In this document: positions 1-6,789 of the stretch, one piece after another | Position numbering within the stretch: the first letter of the stretch is position 1 | Layout: each line of letters begins with the position of its first letter | DNA from: Bacteroidota bacterium | GTDB taxonomy: Bacteria > Bacteroidota > Bacteroidia > UKL13-3 | Direction: 5' to 3' | DNA length: 43,789 bases | Assembly: GCA_947464275.1 (NCBI GenBank) | Contig: CANHVU010000028.1 | Coordinates: 1-43,789 of the forward strand | The notes under the pieces: model-generated | Database searches by the model: none | Seen by the model: the letters and a program-made list of their open reading frames with translations, nothing else | Told to the model about the DNA's origin: nothing | Program-made: the position numbers and the translations under genes

Positions 1-439
1 CAATTAATATTAAGTGAGGTTTACAAAACCTCACTAGCTGCCTAACTTGCTAGTTCGGATTTGCAATCCGTTTTTTGCATTACAAATACAACTAATAAAC
101 CTCACTAGCTGTGTGAGCAATGAGCGGGAAAATTTTTGCTAGCTTCTATTTTTAACTTTTCGCCCTTGTTGTTGTTTAGCGCTGCGTCACCAACAAGAAT
201 AACTATCGTTCCTATAGCGTTTTCAGTTTTATTTAAAGGAAGCAATCAAGTTAATCAACTCAATCAATAAAATCATAGTTCAGACAACGAACGGGAAACT
301 TTTGTTTGCTTGATAATGCTTCGTTTTTCATTCTATAAAATGTGATAATCATACAAATTGTTTGAGAAAGTATGTAATAAACACATCCTCAAAGTGAGGC
401 ACATTTGCATTACATAAACTCACCTAAAACTAAAAAAAC
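1..439. repeat. Repeat-rich non-coding leader with hairpins
   Basis: No convincing gene lies here. Positions 13-35 form a perfect hairpin (AGTGAGGTTT, loop ACA, AAACCTCACT). Positions 56-70 form a second (CGGATT-TGC-AATCCG) followed by six T, which would work as a terminator for a gene ending left of the window. AAACCTCACTAGCTG occurs twice (26-40 and 97-111). A looser pair, around GCGGGAAAATTTTTGC and ACGGGAAACTTTTGTTTGC, lies at 118-143 and 285-309. An imperfect CTTGTTGTTG/CACCAACAAG inverted pair lies at about 165-196. This looks like layered intergenic repeat debris; no promoter for the 440 gene could be fixed with confidence. Confidence 0.6.
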
Positions 440-1021
440 ATGAAAAATTTTAAGACAGTATTCATTCAAGCAATATTAATTATTGCAATTATTATCGGCA
501 TATCATCTTGTGAGAATAACAACTCCAAAGACACCAAAGATGTAGCAGAAGACCATAACGATGCAAAATTTGATAAAAATGATAACGAAAAAGATGCACA
601 ATTTTTGGTAAACGCTGCAGAAATTAATATGGAAGAAATAAGCTTAGGGCAATTAGCACAACAAAAAGGCAGTACGAATCACGTAAAAGAATTAGGCAAA
701 ATGATGGAAGAATCACAGACCAAATCATTAGCGGAATTAACTGCATTGGCACAAACAAAAAGTATTTCACTTCCTACTTCGCAAACCGATAACGTTAAAG
801 AAGCTTACAAAAATTTAAACGAAAAATCAGGTAACGATTTTGGAAAAGAATACAGCAGCATGATGGTAAATGGACATAAAAAAGCCATTGAACTTTTTGA
901 AAAAGCTTCTGCCGACTGCACCGACCCTGATATCAAAGCATGGGCAATAGCAACTCTACCAATATTAAGAACACACCTTGACCAAGCAATGGTATGTGAA
1001 AAACAATGCGAGAAAATGTAA
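440..1021 (+). CDS. DUF4142 lipoprotein
   Basis: A 193-residue protein with a lipoprotein signal: a hydrophobic stretch at residues 8-22 ends in ISSC with Cys24 as the lipidation site. A charged, Asp/Asn/Lys-rich linker (25-50) leads into a helical domain (about 52-190) that matches the DUF4142 pattern: FLVNAAEINMEEISLGQLA, then a second helix pair with GHKKAIELFEKA and a final helix with RTHLDQA. DUF4142 proteins are exported four-helix proteins often found in stress gene clusters; the biochemical role is unknown. It begins a same-strand run through 3948 whose next member starts 21 bp downstream. The start is clear because the signal sequence begins there, after an A-rich leader. Confidence 0.85.
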   Translation: MKNFKTVFIQAILIIAIIIGISSCENNNSKDTKDVAEDHNDAKFDKNDNEKDAQFLVNAAEINMEEISLGQLAQQKGSTNHVKELGKMMEESQTKSLAELTALAQTKSISLPTSQTDNVKEAYKNLNEKSGNDFGKEYSSMMVNGHKKAIELFEKASADCTDPDIKAWAIATLPILRTHLDQAMVCEKQCEKM

Positions 1022-1042
1022 TCACATTAAATAAAAAACAAC

Positions 1043-1552
1043 ATGAATAATATTGAAAATTTGAATAACAAAGAAGCCATTGACAAACTTAAAAGTTTGG
1101 TAAATGAAATAATGGTTTGCCTTTTCTGTACCGACTTAAAAACAGACGATGGCGCTACCTGCAGACCTATGAGTGCCATAAAAGTTTGCGACCAAGGTAA
1201 TATTTGGTTTTTTAGCGAAAAGAACAGCGATAAAAACAAAGCCATTGAAGCGGACAAAGATGTGCAACTGTTTTTTTCTCATCCAGGCAAAAACAGTTAT
1301 TTGGTAGTAAATGGTGAAGCAGCAATAATTTTAGACAAAACCACCATTGAAGAACTTTGGACACCTGAAGCCAAAATTTGGTTTAAAGAAGGTAAAAACG
1401 ATCCAAATATTTCTATTATAAAAGTAAAACCAACCTCTGCTTATTATTGGGATACTGACGGTAACAGAATGATTAACCTCTTAAAAATGGCGGCTTCGGT
1501 TATTACAGGAGCCAATTTAATAACTGGTAAAGAAGGCGCAATAACTGTTTAA
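1043..1552 (+). CDS. Pyridoxamine 5'-phosphate oxidase-like general stress protein
   Basis: 169 residues with no signal peptide, so cytoplasmic. The sequence follows the general-stress-protein-26 branch of the FMN-binding split-barrel fold: an N-terminal helix, strands around MVCLFCTDLKTDDGATCRPM and GNIWFFSEKNSDK, then QLFFSHPGKNSYLVVNGEA and a C-terminal WTPEAKIWFKEGKNDPNI with the late motif VKPTSAYYWD. Members bind FMN, FAD or related cofactors and are linked to stress tolerance; true PdxH activity is not implied. It lies 21 bp after the DUF4142 gene and 50 bp before the DUF2383 gene, so co-transcription is likely. Confidence 0.85.
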   Translation: MNNIENLNNKEAIDKLKSLVNEIMVCLFCTDLKTDDGATCRPMSAIKVCDQGNIWFFSEKNSDKNKAIEADKDVQLFFSHPGKNSYLVVNGEAAIILDKTTIEELWTPEAKIWFKEGKNDPNISIIKVKPTSAYYWDTDGNRMINLLKMAASVITGANLITGKEGAITV

Positions 1553-1602
1553 TAAAACACAAATTCACAAATAAATTTCATTCAAAAATTTAAATAAACA
1601 AT

Positions 1603-2061
1603 ATGGAAAACGAAGAAACAATTGATGTGTTAAACACACTTATTACTATTAACAACGATAGAATTGAAGGTTACGAAACAGCAGCCAATGAAACGAAAGA
1701 ACAAGATTTAAAGGCATTTTTTAACGAACTAAAGCAAACAAGTATTTACTGCAACAAAGAGCTTTCGTCCGAAATGACCAAATTAGGTGGAACTGCAACA
1801 GAGGGAACAAAAACAACAGGCAAATTCTTTCGTGTGTGGATGGATGTAAAAGCAGCACTTACTGGCAATGACCGTAAAACCATTCTTAACTCATGCGAAT
1901 ATGGCGAAGACGCGGCAAATGAAACTTACGAAGAAGCATTGAAAAATGATGCTGAATATTTAAGCGATGATCAACAAACCATGATTAAAGCACAACATAC
2001 TTTATTGGTGGCTGACCACAATAAGGTTAAAACCATGAGAGATTTAGCAATGGCTGAATAA
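1603..2061 (+). CDS. PA2169-type four-helix-bundle protein (DUF2383)
   Basis: 152 residues, cytoplasmic, almost entirely helical. The N-terminus (ETIDVLNTLITINNDRIEGY) and the later run with Glu-rich helices (CEYGEDAANETYEEAL) match the PA2169/DUF2383 family, ferritin-like four-helix bundles of about 140-150 residues. No function is established; members often sit among stress genes as here. The repeated Glu residues could bind metal, but that is inference. A strong hairpin starts 15 bp after the stop. Confidence 0.85.
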   Translation: MENEETIDVLNTLITINNDRIEGYETAANETKEQDLKAFFNELKQTSIYCNKELSSEMTKLGGTATEGTKTTGKFFRVWMDVKAALTGNDRKTILNSCEYGEDAANETYEEALKNDAEYLSDDQQTMIKAQHTLLVADHNKVKTMRDLAMAE

Positions 2062-2076
2062 TAAAAAACAATTATC

Positions 2077-2114
2077 AAAGCATAGGCATAAAAATATATT
2101 TATACCTATGCTTT
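2077..2114 (+). promoter_or_regulatory. Hairpin just before the DUF6496 start codon
   Basis: AAAGCATAGG (2077-2086) pairs perfectly with CCTATGCTTT (2105-2114); the loop contains a further ATAAA/TTTAT pair. The stem ends three bases before the ATG at 2118. There is no U-run after it. It could terminate the upstream three-gene unit, stabilise its 3' end, or occlude ribosome loading on the next gene. Confidence 0.6.
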
Positions 2115-2117
2115 ATT

Positions 2118-2285
2118 ATGAAAAAGAAAAGAACAAGTGCCACTCAAAAAAAGATTGCAAAAGTAATGCATGAATTTAAGGAAGGTGAACTACATATCGG
2201 CAAATCAGATAAGATGGTAACCAACCCAAAACAAGCCATTGCCATTGCGCTGAGTGAAGCCAGTGAACTAAAAAACAACAAATAA
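2118..2285 (+). CDS. Small DUF6496 protein
   Basis: A 55-residue basic protein. It shows the family pattern: a Lys/Arg/Ser-rich start, KVMHEFKEGELHIGKS, then the hallmark VTNPKQAIAIALSEA. Such proteins are small, common in Bacteroidota and Proteobacteria, and of unknown function; the KMV-NPKQAIAIALSEA part resembles short stress-associated or plasmid-borne proteins. The stop is separated by a single base from the start of the pterin dehydratase gene, so the two are probably translated together. A hairpin ends 3 bp before its start codon. Confidence 0.8.
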   Translation: MKKKRTSATQKKIAKVMHEFKEGELHIGKSDKMVTNPKQAIAIALSEASELKNNK

Positions 2286-2286
2286 C

Positions 2287-2529
2287 ATGATGTGGAAAGA
2301 AGAAAATAATCAACTGCAACGCAGTTTTGAGTTTAAAGATTTTGTAGCAACGTTTGCGTTTATGACCAAGGTTGCTTTTGCAGCCGAAAAAATGGGTCAT
2401 CATCCTAATTGGAGCAATGTGTATAACAAGGTAGATATAAAACTATTTACTCATGAAGCTAAAGATAGCATTACAGAAAAAGATGTAAAACTTTCGAAGG
2501 AAATAGATAAAATTTTTCTTGAAAAATAA
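2287..2529 (+). CDS. 4a-hydroxytetrahydrobiopterin dehydratase
   Basis: 80 residues. It contains the pterin-4a-carbinolamine dehydratase signature EKMGHHPNWSNVYNKVDI (about residues 33-50), with the active-site histidine pair and the later TH of LFTHEA. The enzyme dehydrates 4a-hydroxytetrahydrobiopterin, which aromatic amino acid hydroxylases produce, to quinonoid dihydrobiopterin. The length fits the short bacterial form. Two adjacent ATG codons (2287 and 2290) could serve as start. No hydroxylase gene lies nearby, so its pterin substrate source is unseen in this window. Confidence 0.9.
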   Translation: MMWKEENNQLQRSFEFKDFVATFAFMTKVAFAAEKMGHHPNWSNVYNKVDIKLFTHEAKDSITEKDVKLSKEIDKIFLEK

Positions 2530-2617
2530 TGATGAGCCTTTTTTCTATTGGCAACTAATTAGGGTTTAACTAAGATGGATTTCATCAACCTAAAACCGAA
2601 CTTACCAATTAAAATAG

Positions 2618-3796
2618 ATGAGCATGCAAAATCAAACAAGACGAAAATTTATTCAGCAGTCATCCATGGTTGCAACTGGTGTTTTGCTTGCAAACCCACT
2701 GCCACTTTTTTCACAATCAAATCAATCAAACACTATGAACAAGAATATACAATCAAAAGGCTATGCCGGAAAAGACGAAAAGGGAAAATTAGTTTCTTGG
2801 AATTTTGAACGCAGACCAATAGGCGATAACGATATTTTAATTGACATCAAGTTCAGTGGAATTTGTCACTCCGACATTCATACCATAAAAGGACATTGGG
2901 GAAAGCAACAATATCCGCAAGTGCCTGGGCACGAAATTGCAGGAATTGTTTCAGCAGTTGGTAAAAATGTAACCCAATTTAAAATTGGAGACCAAGCAGG
3001 CGTGGGTTGTATGGTAAACAGTTGTATGAAATGCGATACTTGTAAAAATGGTGAGGAACAACATTGCGAAACCACAGGTATGGTTGGCACTTATGGTGCA
3101 CCCGAAAAATCGTCTCCAACAGGAATAACCCAAGGTGGATACTCCACAAATATTGTTGTTACAGAACATTTTGCTATAAAAATTCCTAACAATATTGAAT
3201 TAAAATTTGCCGCACCATTGCTTTGCGCAGGCATTACTACTTATTCGCCAATGATGAAAGTAAAACTCAAAAAAGGCGATAAAATAGGCGTGGTTGGCAT
3301 TGGAGGTTTAGGGCACATGGCCATTAAACTAGCAGTTTCAAAAGGTGCAGAAGTATATGCCTTTACTACTTCACCTTCAAAAGTAGAGGACATCAAAGGT
3401 TTTGGTGCCAAAGAAGTTATTGTGGTGAATTCAAGCGAAGATTTAAAACCTTGGTTTGGAAAAATGGATTTCATGATTTCAACCGTGCCTTATGCTTACG
3501 AAATGTCAAACTATATTTCGTGTGTAAAACCTCACGGTTATTTCACACAAGTTGGTTTACCAATAAACGGTGAGTTAATGATAAACAATACCAATATGGT
3601 TTTTAACCGAGTAAATTTCAATGGCTCATTAATTGGTGGCATAGCTGAAACACAAGAGGTAATGAATTATTGCGCAGAAAATAAAATTTATCCGCAAATA
3701 CAAATTATTAAGGCCGAAGAAATAAATGAAGCATGGGAAAAGGTAGTAAACAAAGAAGCCCGTTACCGCTATGTTATTGATGCCACCACAATTTGA
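2618..3796 (+). CDS. Tat-targeted zinc-dependent NAD(P) alcohol dehydrogenase
   Basis: 392 residues. The core is a medium-chain zinc alcohol dehydrogenase of the cinnamyl/YahK-like type: catalytic zinc motif GICHSD (81-86) and GHE (104-106), structural zinc cysteines 136, 139, 142 and 150, and the dinucleotide-binding GVVGIGGLGHMA. It reduces or oxidises an alcohol/aldehyde pair; the substrate is not predictable. Unusually the core (from about Met40) is preceded by a leader TRRKFIQQSS followed by a hydrophobic segment ending PLFSQS, a twin-arginine signal, so the folded cofactor-loaded enzyme may work in the periplasm. The ATG at 2618 is the start that includes the leader; Met40 is the alternative cytosolic start. 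Confidence 0.9.
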   Translation: MSMQNQTRRKFIQQSSMVATGVLLANPLPLFSQSNQSNTMNKNIQSKGYAGKDEKGKLVSWNFERRPIGDNDILIDIKFSGICHSDIHTIKGHWGKQQYPQVPGHEIAGIVSAVGKNVTQFKIGDQAGVGCMVNSCMKCDTCKNGEEQHCETTGMVGTYGAPEKSSPTGITQGGYSTNIVVTEHFAIKIPNNIELKFAAPLLCAGITTYSPMMKVKLKKGDKIGVVGIGGLGHMAIKLAVSKGAEVYAFTTSPSKVEDIKGFGAKEVIVVNSSEDLKPWFGKMDFMISTVPYAYEMSNYISCVKPHGYFTQVGLPINGELMINNTNMVFNRVNFNGSLIGGIAETQEVMNYCAENKIYPQIQIIKAEEINEAWEKVVNKEARYRYVIDATTI

Positions 3797-3813
3797 AATT
3801 AGCATAAAAAATT

Positions 3814-3948
3814 ATGGACAAGAAGAAAAAAGACACTCAGAAACCTAGCGATAAGAGGCCGAACGACCCTTGTTGGGAGGGTTACAAAAAAGTGGGAATG
3901 AAAATCAAAAAAGGAAAAAAGGTGCCAAACTGCGTTCCTGATAAATAA
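3814..3948 (+). CDS. Small basic protein with a PCWEGYKKVGMK motif
   Basis: 44 residues, very Lys-rich. The conserved part is PCWEGYKKVGMKIKKGKKVP followed by NCVP, a short motif also seen at the ends of phage structural proteins and as free small proteins in Bacteroidota. Two Cys (20 and 40) frame the motif. Function is unknown. It starts 17 bp after the dehydrogenase gene, and its stop codon touches the outer arm of the inverted repeat at 3947. Confidence 0.6.
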   Translation: MDKKKKDTQKPSDKRPNDPCWEGYKKVGMKIKKGKKVPNCVPDK

Positions 3949-4226
3949 TAGACCTCTTTCAAAATTCAGTTGTATTATAAGTTTATTAATTAAACGAAAT
4001 AAAATGTCATTCCGCAGGAATCTCCTTTCCTTTAAGATTGTTTTCCATTAACGAACTTCTTAACAAATTAAGGTTAATTGACAATAGCTATCAATCAAGA
4101 ATATTAAGGAGATTCCTGCGGAATGACATTGTTTTTTGCCATTGTTTACTTGAAGCGACACCAACAAATGTTGTCATTAAATTGTAGTTGCACAAATTAT
4201 ATTATGAATTATGAAAGAGGTCTATT
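3947..4226. repeat. 280-bp nested inverted repeat (MITE-like)
   Basis: Outer arms of 21 bp (3947-3967 and 4206-4226, one mismatch; core TAGACCTCTTTC / GAAAGAGGTCTA) enclose perfect inner arms of 25 bp (4003-4027 and 4106-4130; core TCATTCCGCAGGAATCTC). It contains no gene. Reading in from its right half extends the flavin reductase frame artificially. No target-site duplication is obvious at the edges. Confidence 0.75.
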
Positions 4227-4284
4227 CAATAACAGTTACAAACAACATTACCAAAAAGCAATTAAAATTCTAAAAACAATAATT

Positions 4285-4848
4285 ATGAGACATATTTCAA
4301 TCATTTCCTCTAGCGTTAGAGAAGGGCGAAAAAGCCATAACGTTTCGCTTTATTTTCAAAATTACCTTACTGAAAACAAACTGGCAACAACTGAGATAAT
4401 TGATTTAAAAGCATACAACTTTCCAATTTTTGAAAGCACTTTAAAAACAATGGTTAATCCAGCTATAAATGTGCTTGAGTTTGCAGAAAAAATTAAATCA
4501 TCAGATGGCATTATTATAGTTACGCCAGAATACAATGGGGGTTATCCTGCCAGTTTAAAAAATGCTATAGACCTGCTTTATGAGGAATGGAAACACAAAC
4601 CCATTGCAATAGCCACGGTTTCAGGAGGGCCGTTTGGCGGTAATCAAGCTTTGGTATCGCTTCAGTTTACACTTTGGAAAATGATGGCTTGGACTATTCC
4701 TGCTATGTTTTCTGTACCTACGGTAGATAAAGCTTATGACGAAAATGGAAGACCAATGGATAAGGCTAATTCAGATAAACTAGCTGCCATTTTTATAAAA
4801 GAATTACTTTGGTGTATTGAAGCCGATAAACAAGAACATACTGCTTAA
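4285..4848 (+). CDS. NADPH-dependent FMN reductase family protein
   Basis: 187 residues, cytoplasmic flavodoxin-like fold. The flavin phosphate loop is SSSVREGRKS (about 8-17), the flavin-ring loop is TPEYNGGYPASLKNAID, and a third loop is VSGGPFGG. Such enzymes pass electrons from NAD(P)H to FMN, quinones, azo compounds or chromate. The frame is open back to 4123, but the family's N-terminus (MRHISIISSS) begins at 4285; the 54 upstream codons come from the inverted repeat at 3947-4226. A-rich leader, no strong ribosome site. It is separated from the stress cluster only by the repeat, so it may once have belonged to it. Confidence 0.88.
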   Translation: MRHISIISSSVREGRKSHNVSLYFQNYLTENKLATTEIIDLKAYNFPIFESTLKTMVNPAINVLEFAEKIKSSDGIIIVTPEYNGGYPASLKNAIDLLYEEWKHKPIAIATVSGGPFGGNQALVSLQFTLWKMMAWTIPAMFSVPTVDKAYDENGRPMDKANSDKLAAIFIKELLWCIEADKQEHTA

Positions 4849-5180
4849 ATTATTTTCATTAATTGATAAAAAATTTACCAAACTAAAAAATCGACACTCA
4901 AAAAGTCTTTCTGCTTTCTTTTTCCTTAGATGAAAAAGAAACAAAAAATCAAGGCAAAAAAATGCTTCCACGCGCAGGCTTGGGCTGGCCCGCTTTTTTG
5001 CCGACCCAACGCACATAGCTAATGGAATAGTGAATTTTATAAATTTCTTTGGTTTTTCTTAAAGTATTTCATGCTTGAATTTTTAGTTCAATAAATAGTA
5101 TGCCTGTTAAGTATGAATTATGCAACTATTACTGTTAAGTGTGTAAGTTCTTGGAAATATATATTCTTAATTTTACATGG
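4849..5180. repeat. Intergenic region with a GC-richer dispersed-repeat candidate
   Basis: No gene is visible. Positions about 4890-5020 are unlike the surroundings: CTTTCTTTTTCCTTAGATG, then a stem GGCAAAAAA (4953-4961) with TTTTTTGCC (4994-5002) around the GC-rich loop CGCGCAGGCTTGGGCTGGCC. The same design recurs in intergenic DNA of many Bacteroidota as far as I recall. The rest is plain AT-rich sequence. Confidence 0.45.
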
Positions 5181-5200
5181 TTATGAAACTTAGTTCATAA
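5181..5200. promoter_or_regulatory. 7-6-7 inverted repeat upstream of the DUF308 gene, possible operator
   Basis: TTATGAA-ACTTAG-TTCATAA, a perfect 7-bp inverted repeat with a 6-bp spacer, ends 14 bp before the ATG at 5215. The size suits a dimeric repressor. No regulator gene is adjacent, so this is only a candidate. Confidence 0.35.
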
Positions 5201-5214
5201 TACTTAAAGCAAAC

Positions 5215-5757
5215 ATGAAAAAACATCTTCCAATATACCTATATGGTTTAATCATCATTCTTGTAGGTGCTTTTCTATTGTTTTCAGAAAACAGCTCGTT
5301 TCAAAACATCAAATTAACATTAGGCATCAGCTTAACAGCTGGGGCCATTTTTGCCTTTGCTGCGGCATTTGCAAGACAAAGACACCAAGTTCAATTTGCT
5401 TACCACCAAATGCATGCTTTGGCTTTGTTGGTATATGGAATTATGCTCCTATTGTTTTGTAATTCGTCAGAACAATTAATGGAGTTTACTGCCTTTCTGT
5501 TTATTTTTTATGCTTTTTCAGAAATCATTTTTTGCAATTGGCTTTTCAACTTAGCACAAAAGGTAGTCATTAAAATTATAGCTATTCGCGCACTACTAGG
5601 ATTGGTAATTGGTATTGGAACTGTAGTAGCCATGAATTATCCCGATTTTACACTCAGACTTTATGGTGTTTTGTTTATTTTGGTTGGCATAAATATTATG
5701 TTTTATGTGCCAGTAATGAGGGCTAGCCAATCAGTTGAAAATGATAAAGCGCAGTAG
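5215..5757 (+). CDS. DUF308 (HdeD-like) membrane protein
   Basis: 180 residues with about six transmembrane helices (roughly 7-25, 33-53, 65-82, 88-110, 118-138, 145-165), joined by short loops; repeated GxxLLxxG-like patterns in helices 1 and 5 (LIIILVGAFLL, LFILVGINIM) point to the internal duplication of the DUF308/HdeD fold. HdeD is an acid-stress inner-membrane protein of unknown mechanism. It stands alone on the plus strand between repeat regions, with a candidate operator just before its start. The assignment rests on topology and general pattern, not on a catalytic motif. Confidence 0.6.
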   Translation: MKKHLPIYLYGLIIILVGAFLLFSENSSFQNIKLTLGISLTAGAIFAFAAAFARQRHQVQFAYHQMHALALLVYGIMLLLFCNSSEQLMEFTAFLFIFYAFSEIIFCNWLFNLAQKVVIKIIAIRALLGLVIGIGTVVAMNYPDFTLRLYGVLFILVGINIMFYVPVMRASQSVENDKAQ

Positions 5758-5782
5758 CAAAGTAATTTTCACTTACATGTTG

Positions 5783-5862
5783 CCACCAACTACTCTTTCT
5801 TATTTCAAATAAAGGAAAATTATAGGAATAAAATGTATGAATGATACAAATTCGGTTGGTGG
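5783..5862. repeat. Repeat module, copy 1
   Basis: Positions 5793-5852 match 6311-6370 at 59 of 60 bases. The unit contains TTATTTCAAATAA and AGGAAAATTATAGGAATAA. It is enclosed by CCACCAAC (5783-5790) and GTTGGTGG (5855-5862). This copy lies downstream of the minus-strand gene 5886-6263. Confidence 0.85.
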
Positions 5863-5885
5863 GGATGGGAAGTGAGGACAGAAAA

Positions 5886-6263
5886 TCAAGACACTTTTGT
5901 TCCATTTAGCGGTGGAGTTAATAAAAACTCCTTCCAGCCTAAACAAATTTCTTTAAAATCTTGGGTGGGAATTGTTGGATAGTTTGTACCTACACCATCA
6001 ATTAAAAAATAAGTTAAATCTTGCTTTATAAGTATTGTAATAGTTTCAGAACCTGTATCATATTCTTGTAATGTACCATTAATTACTTGATCTAAATATG
6101 GTAAAAGCCATTCATCCATTTCCTCAACAGACCAACTGTCGATGAATTCATTTAAATACCTATTATTTGTTTCAATAGATTTAAAGATTTCATCACCAGA
6201 ACTCCAATTAAGTACTTTATTTTGAAGTGTAATTTGGTATTGATTTATTAAATTCTGATTCAT
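5886..6263 (-). CDS. Unknown 125-residue protein in a repeat-bounded cassette
   Basis: I do not recognise the family. The protein is acidic, without signal or membrane segment. Visible parts: a helical N-terminal half with FKSIETNNRYLNEFIDSW and EEMDEWLLPYLDQVI, then a likely beta-rich half (SETITILIKQDLTYFLIDGV) and a Trp-containing end (KEICLGWKEFLLTPP). Size, acidity and isolation recall immunity proteins of polymorphic toxins, but no toxin gene is near and this is a guess. It is the only minus-strand gene before 13320. A 9-bp inverted pair GGACAGAAA/TTTCTGTCC (5876-5884, 6279-6287) and then 60-bp direct repeats bracket it, which suggests it moved in as a cassette. Confidence 0.6.
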   Translation of the reverse strand: MNQNLINQYQITLQNKVLNWSSGDEIFKSIETNNRYLNEFIDSWSVEEMDEWLLPYLDQVINGTLQEYDTGSETITILIKQDLTYFLIDGVGTNYPTIPTQDFKEICLGWKEFLLTPPLNGTKVS

Positions 6264-6789
6264 TGAAGTTCAAGTTAATTTCTGTCCATGTTTGCTTTCC
6301 CCACCACCCCCTCTTTCTTATTTCAAATAAAGGAAAATTATAGGAATAAAATGTATGAATGATGCAAATTTGTCCAAGGTCGGTTGCCGATAGCTATCGG
6401 CACTCACCGCACCTTATTCAGTTGGTGAGGACACCAACCGAGGACATAAAAAAATTATAAAACCATTTTATTTTTTTCCGTGGTTGCTTTACCTACCAAT
6501 CCACTTTTACTATTTAAAATAAAGGAAAATGATAGGAATAACTTGAGCTATTTTTTCAAAATCATTACTCAGTCAAATCTTTAATAATGAATGCCACAAA
6601 TCTAAAAATTACAACATTTAACACTAAAACTGTAACAAGTTTAAGGCTCCATTTGCTCATTTTTGATGTGGTTAATTAGGTATGGAAGTTTGTAATTTAG
6701 CTTACGCAAAAGTTTAACCACCTTTTAACCACTTGGCTTTAAACCTTTTTATTTTCAATGAATCTAGCAAACTTATATTCAATCTAAAT
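6264..6789. repeat. Repeat module copies 2 and 3 with palindromes
   Basis: No gene. Copy 2 of the 60-bp unit is at 6311-6370. A decayed copy 3, recognisable by TTTGC-like start and AAATAAAGGAAAATGATAGG, is at about 6482-6541. Between them are an 18-bp perfect palindrome TGCCGATAGCTATCGGCA (6385-6402) and the hairpin GTTGGTG-AGGA-CACCAAC (6421-6438). The remainder to 6789 should hold the promoter of the T9SS cluster, but I cannot fix it. Confidence 0.8.

Noticed and set aside
3814-3948. Prophage remnant
   Set aside because: The PCWEGYKKVGMK motif occurs in phage proteins but also in free small host proteins, and no other phage gene is near.
4123-4284. Longer N-terminus for the flavin reductase
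   Set aside because: These codons come from the right half of the inverted repeat at 3947-4226; the family N-terminus begins at 4285.
5886-6263. Toxin-immunity pair
   Set aside because: Only a single acidic protein is present; no toxin gene or secretion marker lies beside it.
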